DNA of 35,869 bases from positions 1 through 35,869 of the IMG/VR virus record IMGVR_UViG_3300024332_000004. One strand, given 5' to 3'. This DNA is from a virus. This document shows positions 5,279-12,743 of this stretch, one piece after another; the stretch's first letter is position 1, and each line of letters begins with the position of its first letter. The translations under genes were made by a program, and so were the position numbers. The notes below the pieces were generated by a model that searched no databases, was not told the origin of the DNA, and saw only the letters and a list, made by a program, of their open reading frames with translations.

Positions 5279-6241
5279 ATGGCACAAGACACATTTATGT
5301 CCTTACTAAAGGACACTATAAACAAATTAGAAGATGGGACACTATTGAATAACGGAAAAAGATTCTCTTATTCAACGATCAAATCTTACAAGGGAGTCTA
5401 CAACACTATGAAGAAATATAAATTTAATTTTGATCTAGATGTTTTAGACTTGAATTCCGTAACAGACAGAAGACAAAGAGTAAAGGCTAAAAAATTACTA
5501 CAAGGTAAAGTCAATAAATACATCACCATGCTTCTGGATGATATGAAACATCCTAACACCAGGAAATCACATTTGAAAACAATAAGAACTACACTACGCA
5601 AAGGTGAGGAGGAGTACGGATACTGGTTTCCAAAACTTAAATCTATACCAGAAGTAAACGGAGAGGTTATAGCAATGACACCAGAACAAGTTGAAATATT
5701 CCATTCTACTATGCCAGTTAACAAAGAACTGCATCATACATATTATTATACTAGGATGATGTTGTACTCATGCATGAGAGTAAGTGATCTGGTTAGGTTT
5801 GAATGTAATATAGATGGAGATGCTGTATCAATAATAACAACTAAAGGTATGGGATCTGTGAGTACGTTTTATTTACCACAAGATGTGAAAGAATATATTA
5901 GTAAAAACCCATTCACCTTTTGTATAAAAACATTTAGAGAGCAACTAAAAAAACTACTAATGCAATACGATGAATTCTGTAAAGAAAAGATTGTGTATTA
6001 TTTTGATCATGAGGGTAACCCAGTAAAGGAAAGAAAAAAACTATACGATTTGTTTACTCCACATAAACTTAGGAGTAGTGGAATAACATATCATTTAAGT
6101 AAAGGACTGTCTGAGTTAGAGGTAAGAAACATAAGTGGTCATAAAAACGGATCAACTGCTTTTTATCGATATGTTCAGCACAGCGAAACCAAGTCAATAG
6201 AAAAACAAAAAGACAATGTTAATATGTTCATAAATATTTAA
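5279..6241 (+). CDS. int: Tyrosine recombinase / phage integrase, 320 aa
   Basis: This is a site-specific recombinase expected to integrate and excise phage DNA. The catalytic set is visible: R167 in SCMRVSDL, K189 in TTKGMG, H262 and R265 in TPHKLRSSG, H288 in SGHKNGS, and the nucleophile most likely Y298 in FYRYVQ. Residues about 1-120 fit the N-terminal core-binding (SAM-like) domain, with YSTIKSYKGVYNTM typical of that fold. Length is normal for the family. All catalytic residues are present, so it is probably active. An HTH-like gene and a repeat-rich gap precede it, and a palindrome-containing gap follows it, consistent with an integration/regulation module placed within the early genes. 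Confidence 0.92.
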   Translation: MAQDTFMSLLKDTINKLEDGTLLNNGKRFSYSTIKSYKGVYNTMKKYKFNFDLDVLDLNSVTDRRQRVKAKKLLQGKVNKYITMLLDDMKHPNTRKSHLKTIRTTLRKGEEEYGYWFPKLKSIPEVNGEVIAMTPEQVEIFHSTMPVNKELHHTYYYTRMMLYSCMRVSDLVRFECNIDGDAVSIITTKGMGSVSTFYLPQDVKEYISKNPFTFCIKTFREQLKKLLMQYDEFCKEKIVYYFDHEGNPVKERKKLYDLFTPHKLRSSGITYHLSKGLSELEVRNISGHKNGSTAFYRYVQHSETKSIEKQKDNVNMFINI

Positions 6242-6328
6242 CACTTTTTAACTTAACTTTTGTTCAAAACTCTTTTATTTTTTTAACTTCGAGCAAAACT
6301 ACCACGACATGATTAATTCCATAAAAAT
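6242..6328 (+). promoter_or_regulatory. Post-integrase gap with palindrome and candidate promoter
   Basis: TTTTGTTCAAAA (6258-6269) is an inverted repeat with 5-bp arms. Its 5' part is also an imperfect inverted partner of GAGCAAAA (6291-6298). A TTTG (6259-6262) lies 21 nt before TAACTTCG (6284-6291), one mismatch from the Bacteroidota TAnnTTTG -7 box. This could be the promoter of the recombination/replication operon, or integrase binding sites, or both. No protein gene of useful length is seen here. Confidence 0.35.
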
Positions 6329-6583
6329 ATGGTCAGATTTGACTACGACAATAGGGAAATTATACATGACCGTAAGCGTTTCTCTCTTAGGGATTTCAAA
6401 CTTTATCTGCTAGACAATTTTGAGGAATTGTGTATGCAGAGAAGAATTAAGGGATGGATATTTGACTGGGAAAGTATCTTGTTTCACACAAGAAAGTATT
6501 ATATAGTAAACATTTATTTAAACAATTTAATAAAAAATAACGATGGCAAAACTGAAAAGAAAACTAAAAAAAACAAAAATTAG
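6329..6583 (+). CDS. Hypothetical protein, 84 aa
   Basis: This is an uncharacterised basic protein. The body is rich in aromatic and charged residues (FDYDNREIIHDRKRFSLRDF, KGWIFDWESILF) and the C-terminal tail is a lysine-rich run (EKKTKKNKN). It overlaps the next gene by 41 nt, and the lysine tail is the part read in a second frame by that gene's also lysine-rich start. An alternative start at 6309 in another frame would give only 34 residues and looks less natural. No family or membrane segment is recognised. Confidence 0.5.
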   Translation: MVRFDYDNREIIHDRKRFSLRDFKLYLLDNFEELCMQRRIKGWIFDWESILFHTRKYYIVNIYLNNLIKNNDGKTEKKTKKNKN

Positions 6584-7079
6584 TGGAGGTAAAGAAATAG
6601 TCCCATGGACTGAAAGACTTTCATACTTCAACGATTACTTCCGAAGCGAAGGATTCTACACACAAACTGAAATCTTAGACATGAACGAAAGTTTAATCAT
6701 GATGAGAGGATCAGTTTTAAATTCAGACGGAGTCATTATAGCAGATGGTATTGCACACAAAAGAGCAAATGAACCATTCGCATCTCAAAAATGTCAGTCT
6801 GGAGCACTCAATAGAGCATTATTTATTTTTGGCATTGCTGATGGTGGAGAGGACACTATCATGGATGAAGACGAGGCTAGGGAACTAGCAACCATAAAAG
6901 ATAATAGCAAAAATGAGATCTTCGAGAATATGTTGGCACACATTTCAAAAGATTACACAGCAGTAGAGAAAAAACTACCTGCTTACAAAAACCAGTTGTC
7001 TAAAGAACAAATGGATCTTTTGAAAAAACAAATCAATGTATTAAAAGCAAAAAAAGCAGTAGCACAAGCAAGTAAATAA
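6543..7079 (+). CDS. Putative single-strand annealing recombination protein, 178 aa
   Basis: This protein may bind and anneal single-stranded DNA, as partner of the YqaJ-type exonuclease encoded next. Residues about 20-115 (VPWTERLSYFNDYF, then NESLIMMRGSVLNSDGVIIADG and SQKCQSGALNRALFIFGIADG) resemble the Rad52/ERF-type core, where a conserved SGALNRAL-FG helix is typical. The C-terminal third is lysine-rich and helical. The N-terminus is basic. Gene order (annealing protein then exonuclease) matches the common phage two-component recombination arrangement and strengthens the call. It could instead be another ssDNA-binding protein. Confidence 0.6.
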   Translation: MAKLKRKLKKTKISGGKEIVPWTERLSYFNDYFRSEGFYTQTEILDMNESLIMMRGSVLNSDGVIIADGIAHKRANEPFASQKCQSGALNRALFIFGIADGGEDTIMDEDEARELATIKDNSKNEIFENMLAHISKDYTAVEKKLPAYKNQLSKEQMDLLKKQINVLKAKKAVAQASK

Positions 7080-7082
7080 TCT

Positions 7083-7159
7083 AAGGGGAGGTTGACAAAC
7101 CAACAACAAAAAGAAAAGCACCCCAGAAGTGTTTTACTTTCATGTACAGACCTCCCCTT
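7083..7159 (+). promoter_or_regulatory. Long stem-loop leader before the exonuclease gene
   Basis: AAGGGGAGGT (7083-7092) pairs perfectly over 10 bp with ACCTCCCCTT (7150-7159). The 57-nt loop contains an inner hairpin (AAGCAC 7116-7121 with GTGTTT 7129-7134, one G-U pair). CCCC at 7121-7124 could instead pair with GGGG at 7085-7088, giving a mutually exclusive fold. The element is followed by the T-rich TTTATTTAAAT and then by the start codon at 7178. It may be a terminator, an attenuator or another cis-acting RNA. Such a G/C-rich stem stands out in this AT-rich genome. Confidence 0.6.
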
Positions 7160-7177
7160 TATTTAAATCAAAACTCA

Positions 7178-8200
7178 ATGAAAATAAAACGAATTCCAAC
7201 AGCAAATCTAACTTATGAAGAATGGGTAGAATTAAGAAAAACTTTAGTTTATAAAGGAATGGTCGGAGGATCTGATGCCTCTACACTATTAGGACTAAAC
7301 CCATGGACATCTAAAATCACTAGATGGAATCAATCAGTAGGAACTGCCAACATGAAAAACATAGATAATGAGGTTATGTTTCATGGAAGACTACTTGAAG
7401 ACTATGTTGCTGACTTATGGCAATACTGGACTGGAGATCCAGTAGAGATGATAAACAACTACCAGTCAAAAACAAAACTTAGAAAGTCAATTAGAAGAAA
7501 TTCTATATTTGTAAACCCAAAGTATCCATTCTTGTTTGCTAATATTGACAGACAAATAACCATGCATGATGAAATGAATGGTAAAGGAGTCTTAGAAATC
7601 AAAACAATATCTGGATACAATGCAGACAAATGGTCTGGAGGAATCCCACCATACTACATTGCACAAATACAATTGTATATGCTTGTGCTAGGATATCACT
7701 ATGGTCAATTTGCTTTTCTAAAAGACGGTAGACATATGGATGTTTTTACTGTTGAGGCAAACCAAAACATTCAAGAAACAATATTAGTGGAAGCAGAAAA
7801 ATTCTACAATAGTGTTCAAGAAGCAAGAGAAATCATTGACACAGACTTCAGAACATTAAACAACAATGAAGCCTATAGACTTGTTTCACACTTAGAGCCA
7901 AATGTAGAGGACGAATATAAAGTAGATCTTGATCAGTTTTTATCTGAAAAGCATAAAGCAATGGTTGATAGGGTTTCTGTTGATTCAAATGACGAAATGG
8001 AACGACTAACTAAAGACTACATCCAGTATAGAGATGAAGAAAAATTAGCAAAGTCAAACAAACAACTAACCCAACAACTTATAAAACAAATGATGCTTCA
8101 TCGTGGAGCACAAGAGATAGACTTTGGACACAAGGGGAAAATTATCTGGGGTAAAACTTTCAATGTAAGATATAAGGACATTGATAAAACAAATTTTTAA
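7178..8200 (+). CDS. YqaJ-family exonuclease (lambda-exonuclease-like), 340 aa
   Basis: This is predicted to be a 5'-3' double-strand DNA exonuclease that makes single-stranded tails for the annealing protein encoded upstream. Motifs, numbered from the ATG at 7178: GGSDASTLLGLNPW (about 30-43), E74 in FHGRLLED, D124 in ANIDRQI, E140 and K142 in LEIKT, and Q163 in IAQIQLYM. These correspond to the PD-(D/E)XK core of YqaJ/lambda Exo. The frame is open from an ATG at 7142, but that start lies inside the stem-loop, so 7178 with its A-rich leader is preferred. The C-terminal third is helical and charged. The motif set is complete. Confidence 0.85.
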   Translation: MKIKRIPTANLTYEEWVELRKTLVYKGMVGGSDASTLLGLNPWTSKITRWNQSVGTANMKNIDNEVMFHGRLLEDYVADLWQYWTGDPVEMINNYQSKTKLRKSIRRNSIFVNPKYPFLFANIDRQITMHDEMNGKGVLEIKTISGYNADKWSGGIPPYYIAQIQLYMLVLGYHYGQFAFLKDGRHMDVFTVEANQNIQETILVEAEKFYNSVQEAREIIDTDFRTLNNNEAYRLVSHLEPNVEDEYKVDLDQFLSEKHKAMVDRVSVDSNDEMERLTKDYIQYRDEEKLAKSNKQLTQQLIKQMMLHRGAQEIDFGHKGKIIWGKTFNVRYKDIDKTNF

Positions 8201-8566
8201 ATGAAACTAAGTGATATAAAAAAAGGGATCATAGCAAATCTGGCTGTTAGAAACCCACACACATTAGAAGTAAATTCTGTAATAGAAGGAAACTCGTATT
8301 TTGGGTTGTGCATATTTACTGGGGTATCTCTAATGTTTGGACATACAATAGATGACATAGCAGAATACCAGTCAGATGATAAAGAAAACATAGAGTTCAT
8401 GGAAAAGAAATTTTTACAAATCATGGATGAGTTTTATAATACTAAAGAGCCAGGTGTAACAGCCATTGGGTTTCATACAAAAACCAGTTTAATACTAAAC
8501 TTTATAAAGCATAACTACGGAAAAACTATTTCACTTGCTGAAATTATAAAAGAAAACATTAAATGA
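8201..8566 (+). CDS. Hypothetical protein, 121 aa
   Basis: This is an uncharacterised soluble protein that begins at the base after the exonuclease stop codon and ends with an ATGA overlap into the next gene, so it is part of the recombination operon. A hydrophobic, glycine-containing middle (SYFGLCIFTGVSLMFGHT, about 32-50) is probably a buried strand-turn-strand. The rest is helical with acidic stretches. There is no signal peptide and no known motif. The context suggests a role linked to DNA recombination or replication, but nothing in the sequence shows what. Confidence 0.6.
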   Translation: MKLSDIKKGIIANLAVRNPHTLEVNSVIEGNSYFGLCIFTGVSLMFGHTIDDIAEYQSDDKENIEFMEKKFLQIMDEFYNTKEPGVTAIGFHTKTSLILNFIKHNYGKTISLAEIIKENIK

Positions 8567-8823
8567 ATATAAAAGTAAACGGACAAGTAAGGTATATCGG
8601 AAGCGAGAACGCTGTAAAAGGTGATAAAGGAACTCACTCATTCAAGATACTTATAGTAGAAACTTTAGATAATTCATATTTAGCAATACATTGTTGGGAT
8701 GAATTACAAGACAAGATAAAAGAATTTAAACTTAATCAAATCATAGAGGTAGAATGCAGATTAGAATCTCATAGAAACAAAAAAAATAGAGACCTCTGGT
8801 ATCATAAACTATTATTAAAATGA
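8563..8823 (+). CDS. Small OB-fold (DUF3127-like) protein, 86 aa
   Basis: The alternation of short strands, the central HCWDELQDKIKEF segment (about 43-55) and the VECRLESHRNKKNRDLWYH end (about 63-81) follow the pattern of small Bacteroidota OB-fold proteins of the DUF3127 type, in which a W-D stretch precedes an ESR...W-Y strand pair. Such proteins are thought to bind single-stranded DNA. A second, longer protein of the same type is encoded at 12026. It is coupled to both neighbours by ATGA overlaps, inside the replication block. The family call is by pattern only. Confidence 0.6.
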   Translation: MNIKVNGQVRYIGSENAVKGDKGTHSFKILIVETLDNSYLAIHCWDELQDKIKEFKLNQIIEVECRLESHRNKKNRDLWYHKLLLK

Positions 8824-9434
8824 TAAGAAGCACAACTGTAATTTATGAAGTCTTACGCAAACACGATCTTTCACCACTATCATATATGTTATGTGATTTA
8901 ATATACAAATACACAAGTGTAGATAATTATTGTGATAAAAATTTAGGTGACTTAGGTATTGAATTAAACACCTCTACCAGAACAATGAGTAGATATGTGA
9001 GTGAACTAACTGAAAAAGGACTAATTGATAATATAGGAACTAAATCTCATCCAAAATATAGGACAACTCCATTATGGTTTAGAGTGGCAGTTGCAGAGAC
9101 TGATCAAGTAATATCTTTAGAGTACCAAAAAGTATGTGCTGATGTAATAGAATACATTAATAATAGGTATAAGAAAAAATACCAACCAAGAACATACGAA
9201 AAAAGGTTTAAAAGCATTCTATCAAAAAAGTTTGATGGTGAACCAATTACTGGTGAAACAATGGCAAACGTATTTGATTACTGCAAAGATCAATGGAGTG
9301 AAAAGTATCAGTCTTCTGTAACACCAGAAGTGATATTTGGAAATAAATTTATAGAGAAATACCTAATACAATATAAAGAGTGGATGACATCTAATAAGGT
9401 CACCCCCAACAGAAAAAGAGTAGCAATAATATGA
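8820..9434 (+). CDS. Winged-helix phage replication protein, 204 aa
   Basis: This is probably a replication initiation or helicase-loading factor. Residues about 38-70 form a helix-turn-helix (LGDLGIELNTSTRTMSRYV then SELTEKGLID) typical of winged-helix domains. Residues about 106-190 resemble the conserved C-terminal domain of phage replisome organiser-like proteins, with VIEYINNRY, a KRFKSILSKKF helix, an FDYCKDQW segment and TPEVIFGNKFIEKYL. The gene is coupled by ATGA to the OB-fold gene before it and to the primase-helicase after it, which fits loading of that helicase at an origin. No AAA+ motif is present. Confidence 0.72.
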   Translation: MIRSTTVIYEVLRKHDLSPLSYMLCDLIYKYTSVDNYCDKNLGDLGIELNTSTRTMSRYVSELTEKGLIDNIGTKSHPKYRTTPLWFRVAVAETDQVISLEYQKVCADVIEYINNRYKKKYQPRTYEKRFKSILSKKFDGEPITGETMANVFDYCKDQWSEKYQSSVTPEVIFGNKFIEKYLIQYKEWMTSNKVTPNRKRVAII

Positions 9435-11149
9435 CAGACTATTTATCAAAACTACAATCACTTGGCATAGATGTTAAGGGAAATACTGGCACTGAACCAC
9501 AAAAAACTAAGTGCCCTAAATGTTCACATACCAGAAGAAAAAACAAAAACGAAAAATGTTTAAGAGTCTGGGTAGAAACTGGAACTTACTATTGTCATCA
9601 TTGTGGTGACAACGGATCAGTTGTAGAATACAAAAGTGATTACGAGATGCCAACTGTAAAAGCATCTCCACTATCTTCAAAAATTCAAAAGTTTTTCAAA
9701 GACAGAGGAATAAGCGATAGCACTATTGAATACTTTGGAGTAACCGAGGGAATCGAATATATGCCTCAAGTACAATGTGAAAAGCCAGTAATTCAATTTA
9801 ATTATATTAGAAAAGGGAGAAGAATAAATATAAAGTTTAGGGATTCTCAAAAAAACTTTAAACTAAACAAAGGATCAGAAATGATCATGTATGGTTTAGA
9901 CTTAATAAATCCTGCTTCATGGTGCGTAATAACTGAGGGAGAGTTTGATGCTATGGCTTTCTATGAGGCTGGTTTACAGACAGATAAGTTAATATTTGCT
10001 TGTTCTGTACCTAATGGAGCATCTACTGGAAATCAAAACTTGACATATTTAGACAACAGCATTGATGAGTTTGAAAATAAAGAAAAAGTTTATTTAGCAC
10101 TTGACAATGATGCACCAGGAATAAAACTAAGAGATGAATTATCTAGAAGACTAGGTAAAGAAAGGATATGGTTAGTAAATTTTCCAGAGGGATGTAAAGA
10201 TGCAAATGATGTTTTACTTAAACATGGAGCAGAGGAACTCGTAAAATGTTTAGACAACGCAAAGCCATTTCCATTAGAGGGAGTGAGTAAAGCATCAGAT
10301 TCTAGAAACGAAATACACAACCTCTATAATTATGGGATGCCACAAGGTGACATGATCGGTTATAGAGAGTTTGATAAATTAATGTCTTGGAGACCTAGTG
10401 AGTTTACTTTAGTAACTGGAGTTCCAGGACATGGTAAATCTTCTTTTGTTGATCAAGTAATTGTTGAGTTAGCAAAGAAACATGGATGGAAATTTGGTAT
10501 ATTTTCAGCAGAGAAACAACCAATTAAAGTTCATGTTGCTGAACTAATAGAAAAATTTTCTGGTAAAAAGTTTGGAAGAGGTGGGGTAGACAGCCTACAA
10601 CCAGAAGAATTAGATCCTGCAATTGATTTCGTGAATAATCACTTTTACTTTATTAATTTAAAAGACAACGATCTTACTGTTGAAGGTATATTGAATAAAG
10701 GAAAAGAGTTAGTTAAAAAAATGGGTATAAACTGTTTAATAATTGACAACTGGGCATTTGTTGAGCACAAGATAGAAAGAGGAATGAATGAGCACCAGTA
10801 TACTGGACTACAACTATCTAAAATAAAAATATTTAAAGAGGCTTATGATTGTGGAGTAATATTAGTTGCACACCCACAAAAGTTAAAGAAAGAAAATGGG
10901 AAGGTGGAGGTCGCTTCAGGTTACAGCGTAAGTGGATCTTCACACTTCTTCAATAAAGTAGATAACGGAATTACAGTTTATAGAGACTTTGAAAGAGAAT
11001 TAGTTGAGGTTCATGTATGGAAAGTAAGATGGAGGTTTACTGGTAAAACTGGTATGCAAGAATTTAAATATAACCTTGATACAACTTGCTATAATGAGTA
11101 CGAAGACACTACTCATGATGGACAATATTCAAAATTCAATGGACAATAA
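9431..11149 (+). CDS. Bifunctional primase-helicase (T7 gp4-like), 572 aa
   Basis: This protein unwinds the replication fork and makes RNA primers. Domains in order: zinc ribbon with C28/C31 (CPKC) and C55/C58 (CHHC); TOPRIM primase domain with E169 in ITEGEFDAMAF and D225/D227 in ALDNDAPG; then a DnaB/RecA-like helicase domain with the Walker A motif GVPGHGKSS (330-338), the Walker B aspartate D439 in LIIDN, and H481 in ILVAHPQK. Length matches T7 gp4 (566 aa). All key residues are present. It overlaps the upstream replication gene as ATGA. No DNA polymerase gene is seen near it, so a host polymerase may be recruited, or the gene lies outside the window. Confidence 0.93.
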   Translation: MTDYLSKLQSLGIDVKGNTGTEPQKTKCPKCSHTRRKNKNEKCLRVWVETGTYYCHHCGDNGSVVEYKSDYEMPTVKASPLSSKIQKFFKDRGISDSTIEYFGVTEGIEYMPQVQCEKPVIQFNYIRKGRRINIKFRDSQKNFKLNKGSEMIMYGLDLINPASWCVITEGEFDAMAFYEAGLQTDKLIFACSVPNGASTGNQNLTYLDNSIDEFENKEKVYLALDNDAPGIKLRDELSRRLGKERIWLVNFPEGCKDANDVLLKHGAEELVKCLDNAKPFPLEGVSKASDSRNEIHNLYNYGMPQGDMIGYREFDKLMSWRPSEFTLVTGVPGHGKSSFVDQVIVELAKKHGWKFGIFSAEKQPIKVHVAELIEKFSGKKFGRGGVDSLQPEELDPAIDFVNNHFYFINLKDNDLTVEGILNKGKELVKKMGINCLIIDNWAFVEHKIERGMNEHQYTGLQLSKIKIFKEAYDCGVILVAHPQKLKKENGKVEVASGYSVSGSSHFFNKVDNGITVYRDFERELVEVHVWKVRWRFTGKTGMQEFKYNLDTTCYNEYEDTTHDGQYSKFNGQ

Positions 11150-11423
11150 ATTACAAATATTACATAGAACCGAATGGGAAACCAATAAATGGGGAGGTAA
11201 AATAGGAAAATCAAAGCCATACGAGAAAGGTGAAGACTTAGTAAGATTAGCAGAACTAAATGAAATAGTTCCAGGAATTGAAAAGTATTACATAAGACCA
11301 AATGGAATGGGACATGACTATTATTTACTATATAAAGGCTTTCATAAAACTGTGGAATATTCTGGAATAAAAAGTATGGTAAATGCAAACAGCATTTATG
11401 TAAATAAAGATTTTAAACTATAA
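11139..11423 (+). CDS. Hypothetical protein, 94 aa
   Basis: This is an uncharacterised basic protein in the replication operon. The frame is open upstream to 11076, but the earlier codons lie inside the primase-helicase gene. I prefer the ATG at 11139 with its A-rich leader (CAAAATTCA), which overlaps the helicase stop by 11 nt; 11115 and 11118 are alternatives. The chain includes a Gly/Lys-rich turn (KWGGKIGKSKPYEKGED), a short helix (LVRLAELNEIV) and aromatic strands (KYYIRPNG, HDYYLLYKGFHKTVEYSG). No motif was recognised. The next start carries a shortened form of the AT-rich start element. Confidence 0.55.
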   Translation: MDNKLQILHRTEWETNKWGGKIGKSKPYEKGEDLVRLAELNEIVPGIEKYYIRPNGMGHDYYLLYKGFHKTVEYSGIKSMVNANSIYVNKDFKL

Positions 11424-11424
11424 T

Positions 11425-11772
11425 ATGGCAAACACAAATAGGAATAAAGGACACAATTATGAGAGACAACTAGTAAAAGATTTTAAAAAACTAGGCTTTA
11501 CAGATTGTGTAACCTCAAGGTATGGATCTAAAATGTTAGATGACCAGGGAATTGATTTAATGAATACAGGAGATTTTGCAGTACAGGCAAAGTGCTACAA
11601 GAGAAATCCCCAATACAAAAAAGTATTAGCAGACATGGTAGTCAAACCCACAGATGTTCCTATTGTGTTTCATAAAGCACCAGGTGGTAAAGAGTATTGT
11701 ATATTGTATAAAGAAGATATGATGGAGTTAATAGAGATGCTTATAAAAAATCAAATTATTAATACACCTTAA
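11425..11772 (+). CDS. PD-(D/E)XK nuclease, Holliday-junction-resolvase-like, 115 aa
   Basis: This is likely a small nuclease that resolves branched DNA formed during recombination or replication. It has the layout of archaeal-Hjc/VRR-type nucleases: NKGHNYERQLVKDFKKLGF with E13, then TSRYGS, D44 in QGIDLM, and Q54-A-K56 in the FAVQAKCYK strand, so the set E13/D44/Q54/K56 is in place with glutamine where many members have glutamate. C-terminal strands and a helix complete the fold. The length is typical. The ATG follows AAACTATAATATG, two bases shorter than the early start element. The neighbours are replication genes, consistent with this role. Exact substrate unknown. Confidence 0.72.
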   Translation: MANTNRNKGHNYERQLVKDFKKLGFTDCVTSRYGSKMLDDQGIDLMNTGDFAVQAKCYKRNPQYKKVLADMVVKPTDVPIVFHKAPGGKEYCILYKEDMMELIEMLIKNQIINTP

Positions 11773-11781
11773 TGTATAAGT

Positions 11782-12006
11782 ATGGTAAACTACAAGATAA
11801 GAATACCAGAGGTAGATAGATTACTACTGAAGCATAATACAGATCATGTCAACATTGTGCACAAAGACAATACTGTAAAAGAAAAAAGAAAACTGAAAGC
11901 ATTAAATAAAGAACTTTCAGATAAGATAAATTATGTAAACTGTATAACAGAAGAAGTCCTTGAATATCTCAAGGCGAGAGGCTGTAAGGTCTCTGAATAT
12001 ATATAA
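11782..12006 (+). CDS. Hypothetical protein, 74 aa
   Basis: This is a small basic, mainly helical protein with a lysine-rich middle (VKEKRKLKALNKELSDK, about 32-48) and a last helix (TEEVLEYLKARG). No membrane segment or known motif is seen. It sits between the resolvase-like nuclease and the ssDNA-binding protein gene, so a role in DNA metabolism is possible from context only. Confidence 0.55.
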   Translation: MVNYKIRIPEVDRLLLKHNTDHVNIVHKDNTVKEKRKLKALNKELSDKINYVNCITEEVLEYLKARGCKVSEYI

Positions 12007-12025
12007 CACTTTTAAATAATTAAAA

Positions 12026-12403
12026 ATGAGTAATTCAATTGAACTACAAGGACGTATCAAAGCAATCTCTGATGCGTTAACGATCCAAACAAAAAACGGA
12101 GATTTGGAAAAAAGAACACTAACACTTACACTAGGAGGAGAATACCCAGTAGACTATCCTATTGAAGCAATTGGTGCTAAAGCAAACTTGTTTAATGCCT
12201 ACAAGGTAGAGGACGAGGTAAAAGTATCTGTTAACCTAAGAAGTTATTCAGATCGAAATGGAGAGTTAAGAACTGCAAACGCTAACGCTTGGAAAGTGAC
12301 TTACGCTGATGGTAATATTCCATCTGGTAACTCAGCAAAAGCACACGCTAAAAAAGTTGATCAGTTTGTGAACCAGGAAGAAGGCACAGACTTACCATTC
12401 TAA
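12026..12403 (+). CDS. DUF3127-type OB-fold, probable ssDNA-binding protein, 125 aa
   Basis: This protein probably binds single-stranded DNA at the replication fork. It shows the Bacteroidota DUF3127 pattern: an N-terminal ELQGRIKAISD strand, a KRTLTLTLGGEYPVDYPIE stretch (about 29-47), then NAYKVEDEVKVSVNLRSY (about 56-73) and a NANAWKV strand (about 86-92). The C-terminal part is a flexible linker ending in an acidic tail with a hydrophobic tip (QEEGTDLPF), very like the protein-docking tail of bacterial SSBs (DDDIPF). Operon position with helicase and nuclease agrees. The 86-aa OB-fold protein at 8563 is a shorter relative without this tail. Confidence 0.78.
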   Translation: MSNSIELQGRIKAISDALTIQTKNGDLEKRTLTLTLGGEYPVDYPIEAIGAKANLFNAYKVEDEVKVSVNLRSYSDRNGELRTANANAWKVTYADGNIPSGNSAKAHAKKVDQFVNQEEGTDLPF

Positions 12404-12404
12404 T

Positions 12405-12740
12405 ATGGATACTAGAGAAAAAATTGAGAGGGTTGGTGCTGAAATCATCAGCCTTCTCATCTCTAAAAACACTGATTACGGTGATAGTGCAACGTCACCT
12501 ATTAATGTTTTTAGTGAGGGGAACGCAGTAGTATCACTATGTGCTAGGATAGATGATAAGTTATCTAGAATAAAACAAAAAGGGATTTACGATAAGACTG
12601 AGGACACAGTAAAAGATCTTACAGGATACCTTATCCTTTTGTTGATTGCTTTAAAAAATGAACAGCAACCAGAAATAGAAGAACAAAATAGAAACAAACC
12701 TTTCAGAGATCATTCTGGATGGTTTTCAAATCACACATAA
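12405..12740 (+). CDS. Nmad1 / DUF1599-like protein, 111 aa
   Basis: KNTDYGDS (about 21-28), the ARIDDKLSRIKQ helix (about 47-58) and EDTVKDLTGYLILLLIAL (about 66-83) form the pattern of the nucleotide modification associated domain 1 (DUF1599) family, small helical proteins related to all-alpha nucleotide pyrophosphatases. They are common in phages, where a link to modified nucleotides or nucleotide-pool control has been proposed. It starts one base after the SSB stop codon. No base-modification enzyme is seen elsewhere in the window, so any modification role would need a partner gene outside it. Confidence 0.65.
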   Translation: MDTREKIERVGAEIISLLISKNTDYGDSATSPINVFSEGNAVVSLCARIDDKLSRIKQKGIYDKTEDTVKDLTGYLILLLIALKNEQQPEIEEQNRNKPFRDHSGWFSNHT

Positions 12741-12743
12741 ACC

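Noticed and set aside
6289-6300. TTCGAGC after the integrase as tRNA-derived attP core
   Set aside because: Flanking bases form no T-arm stem and no acceptor arm, so the similarity is too short to use.
7142-7177. Longer start for the exonuclease at 7142
   Set aside because: The start lies in the loop of the stem-loop, and the 3' stem arm would be coding. 7178 has an A-rich leader and fits family starts.
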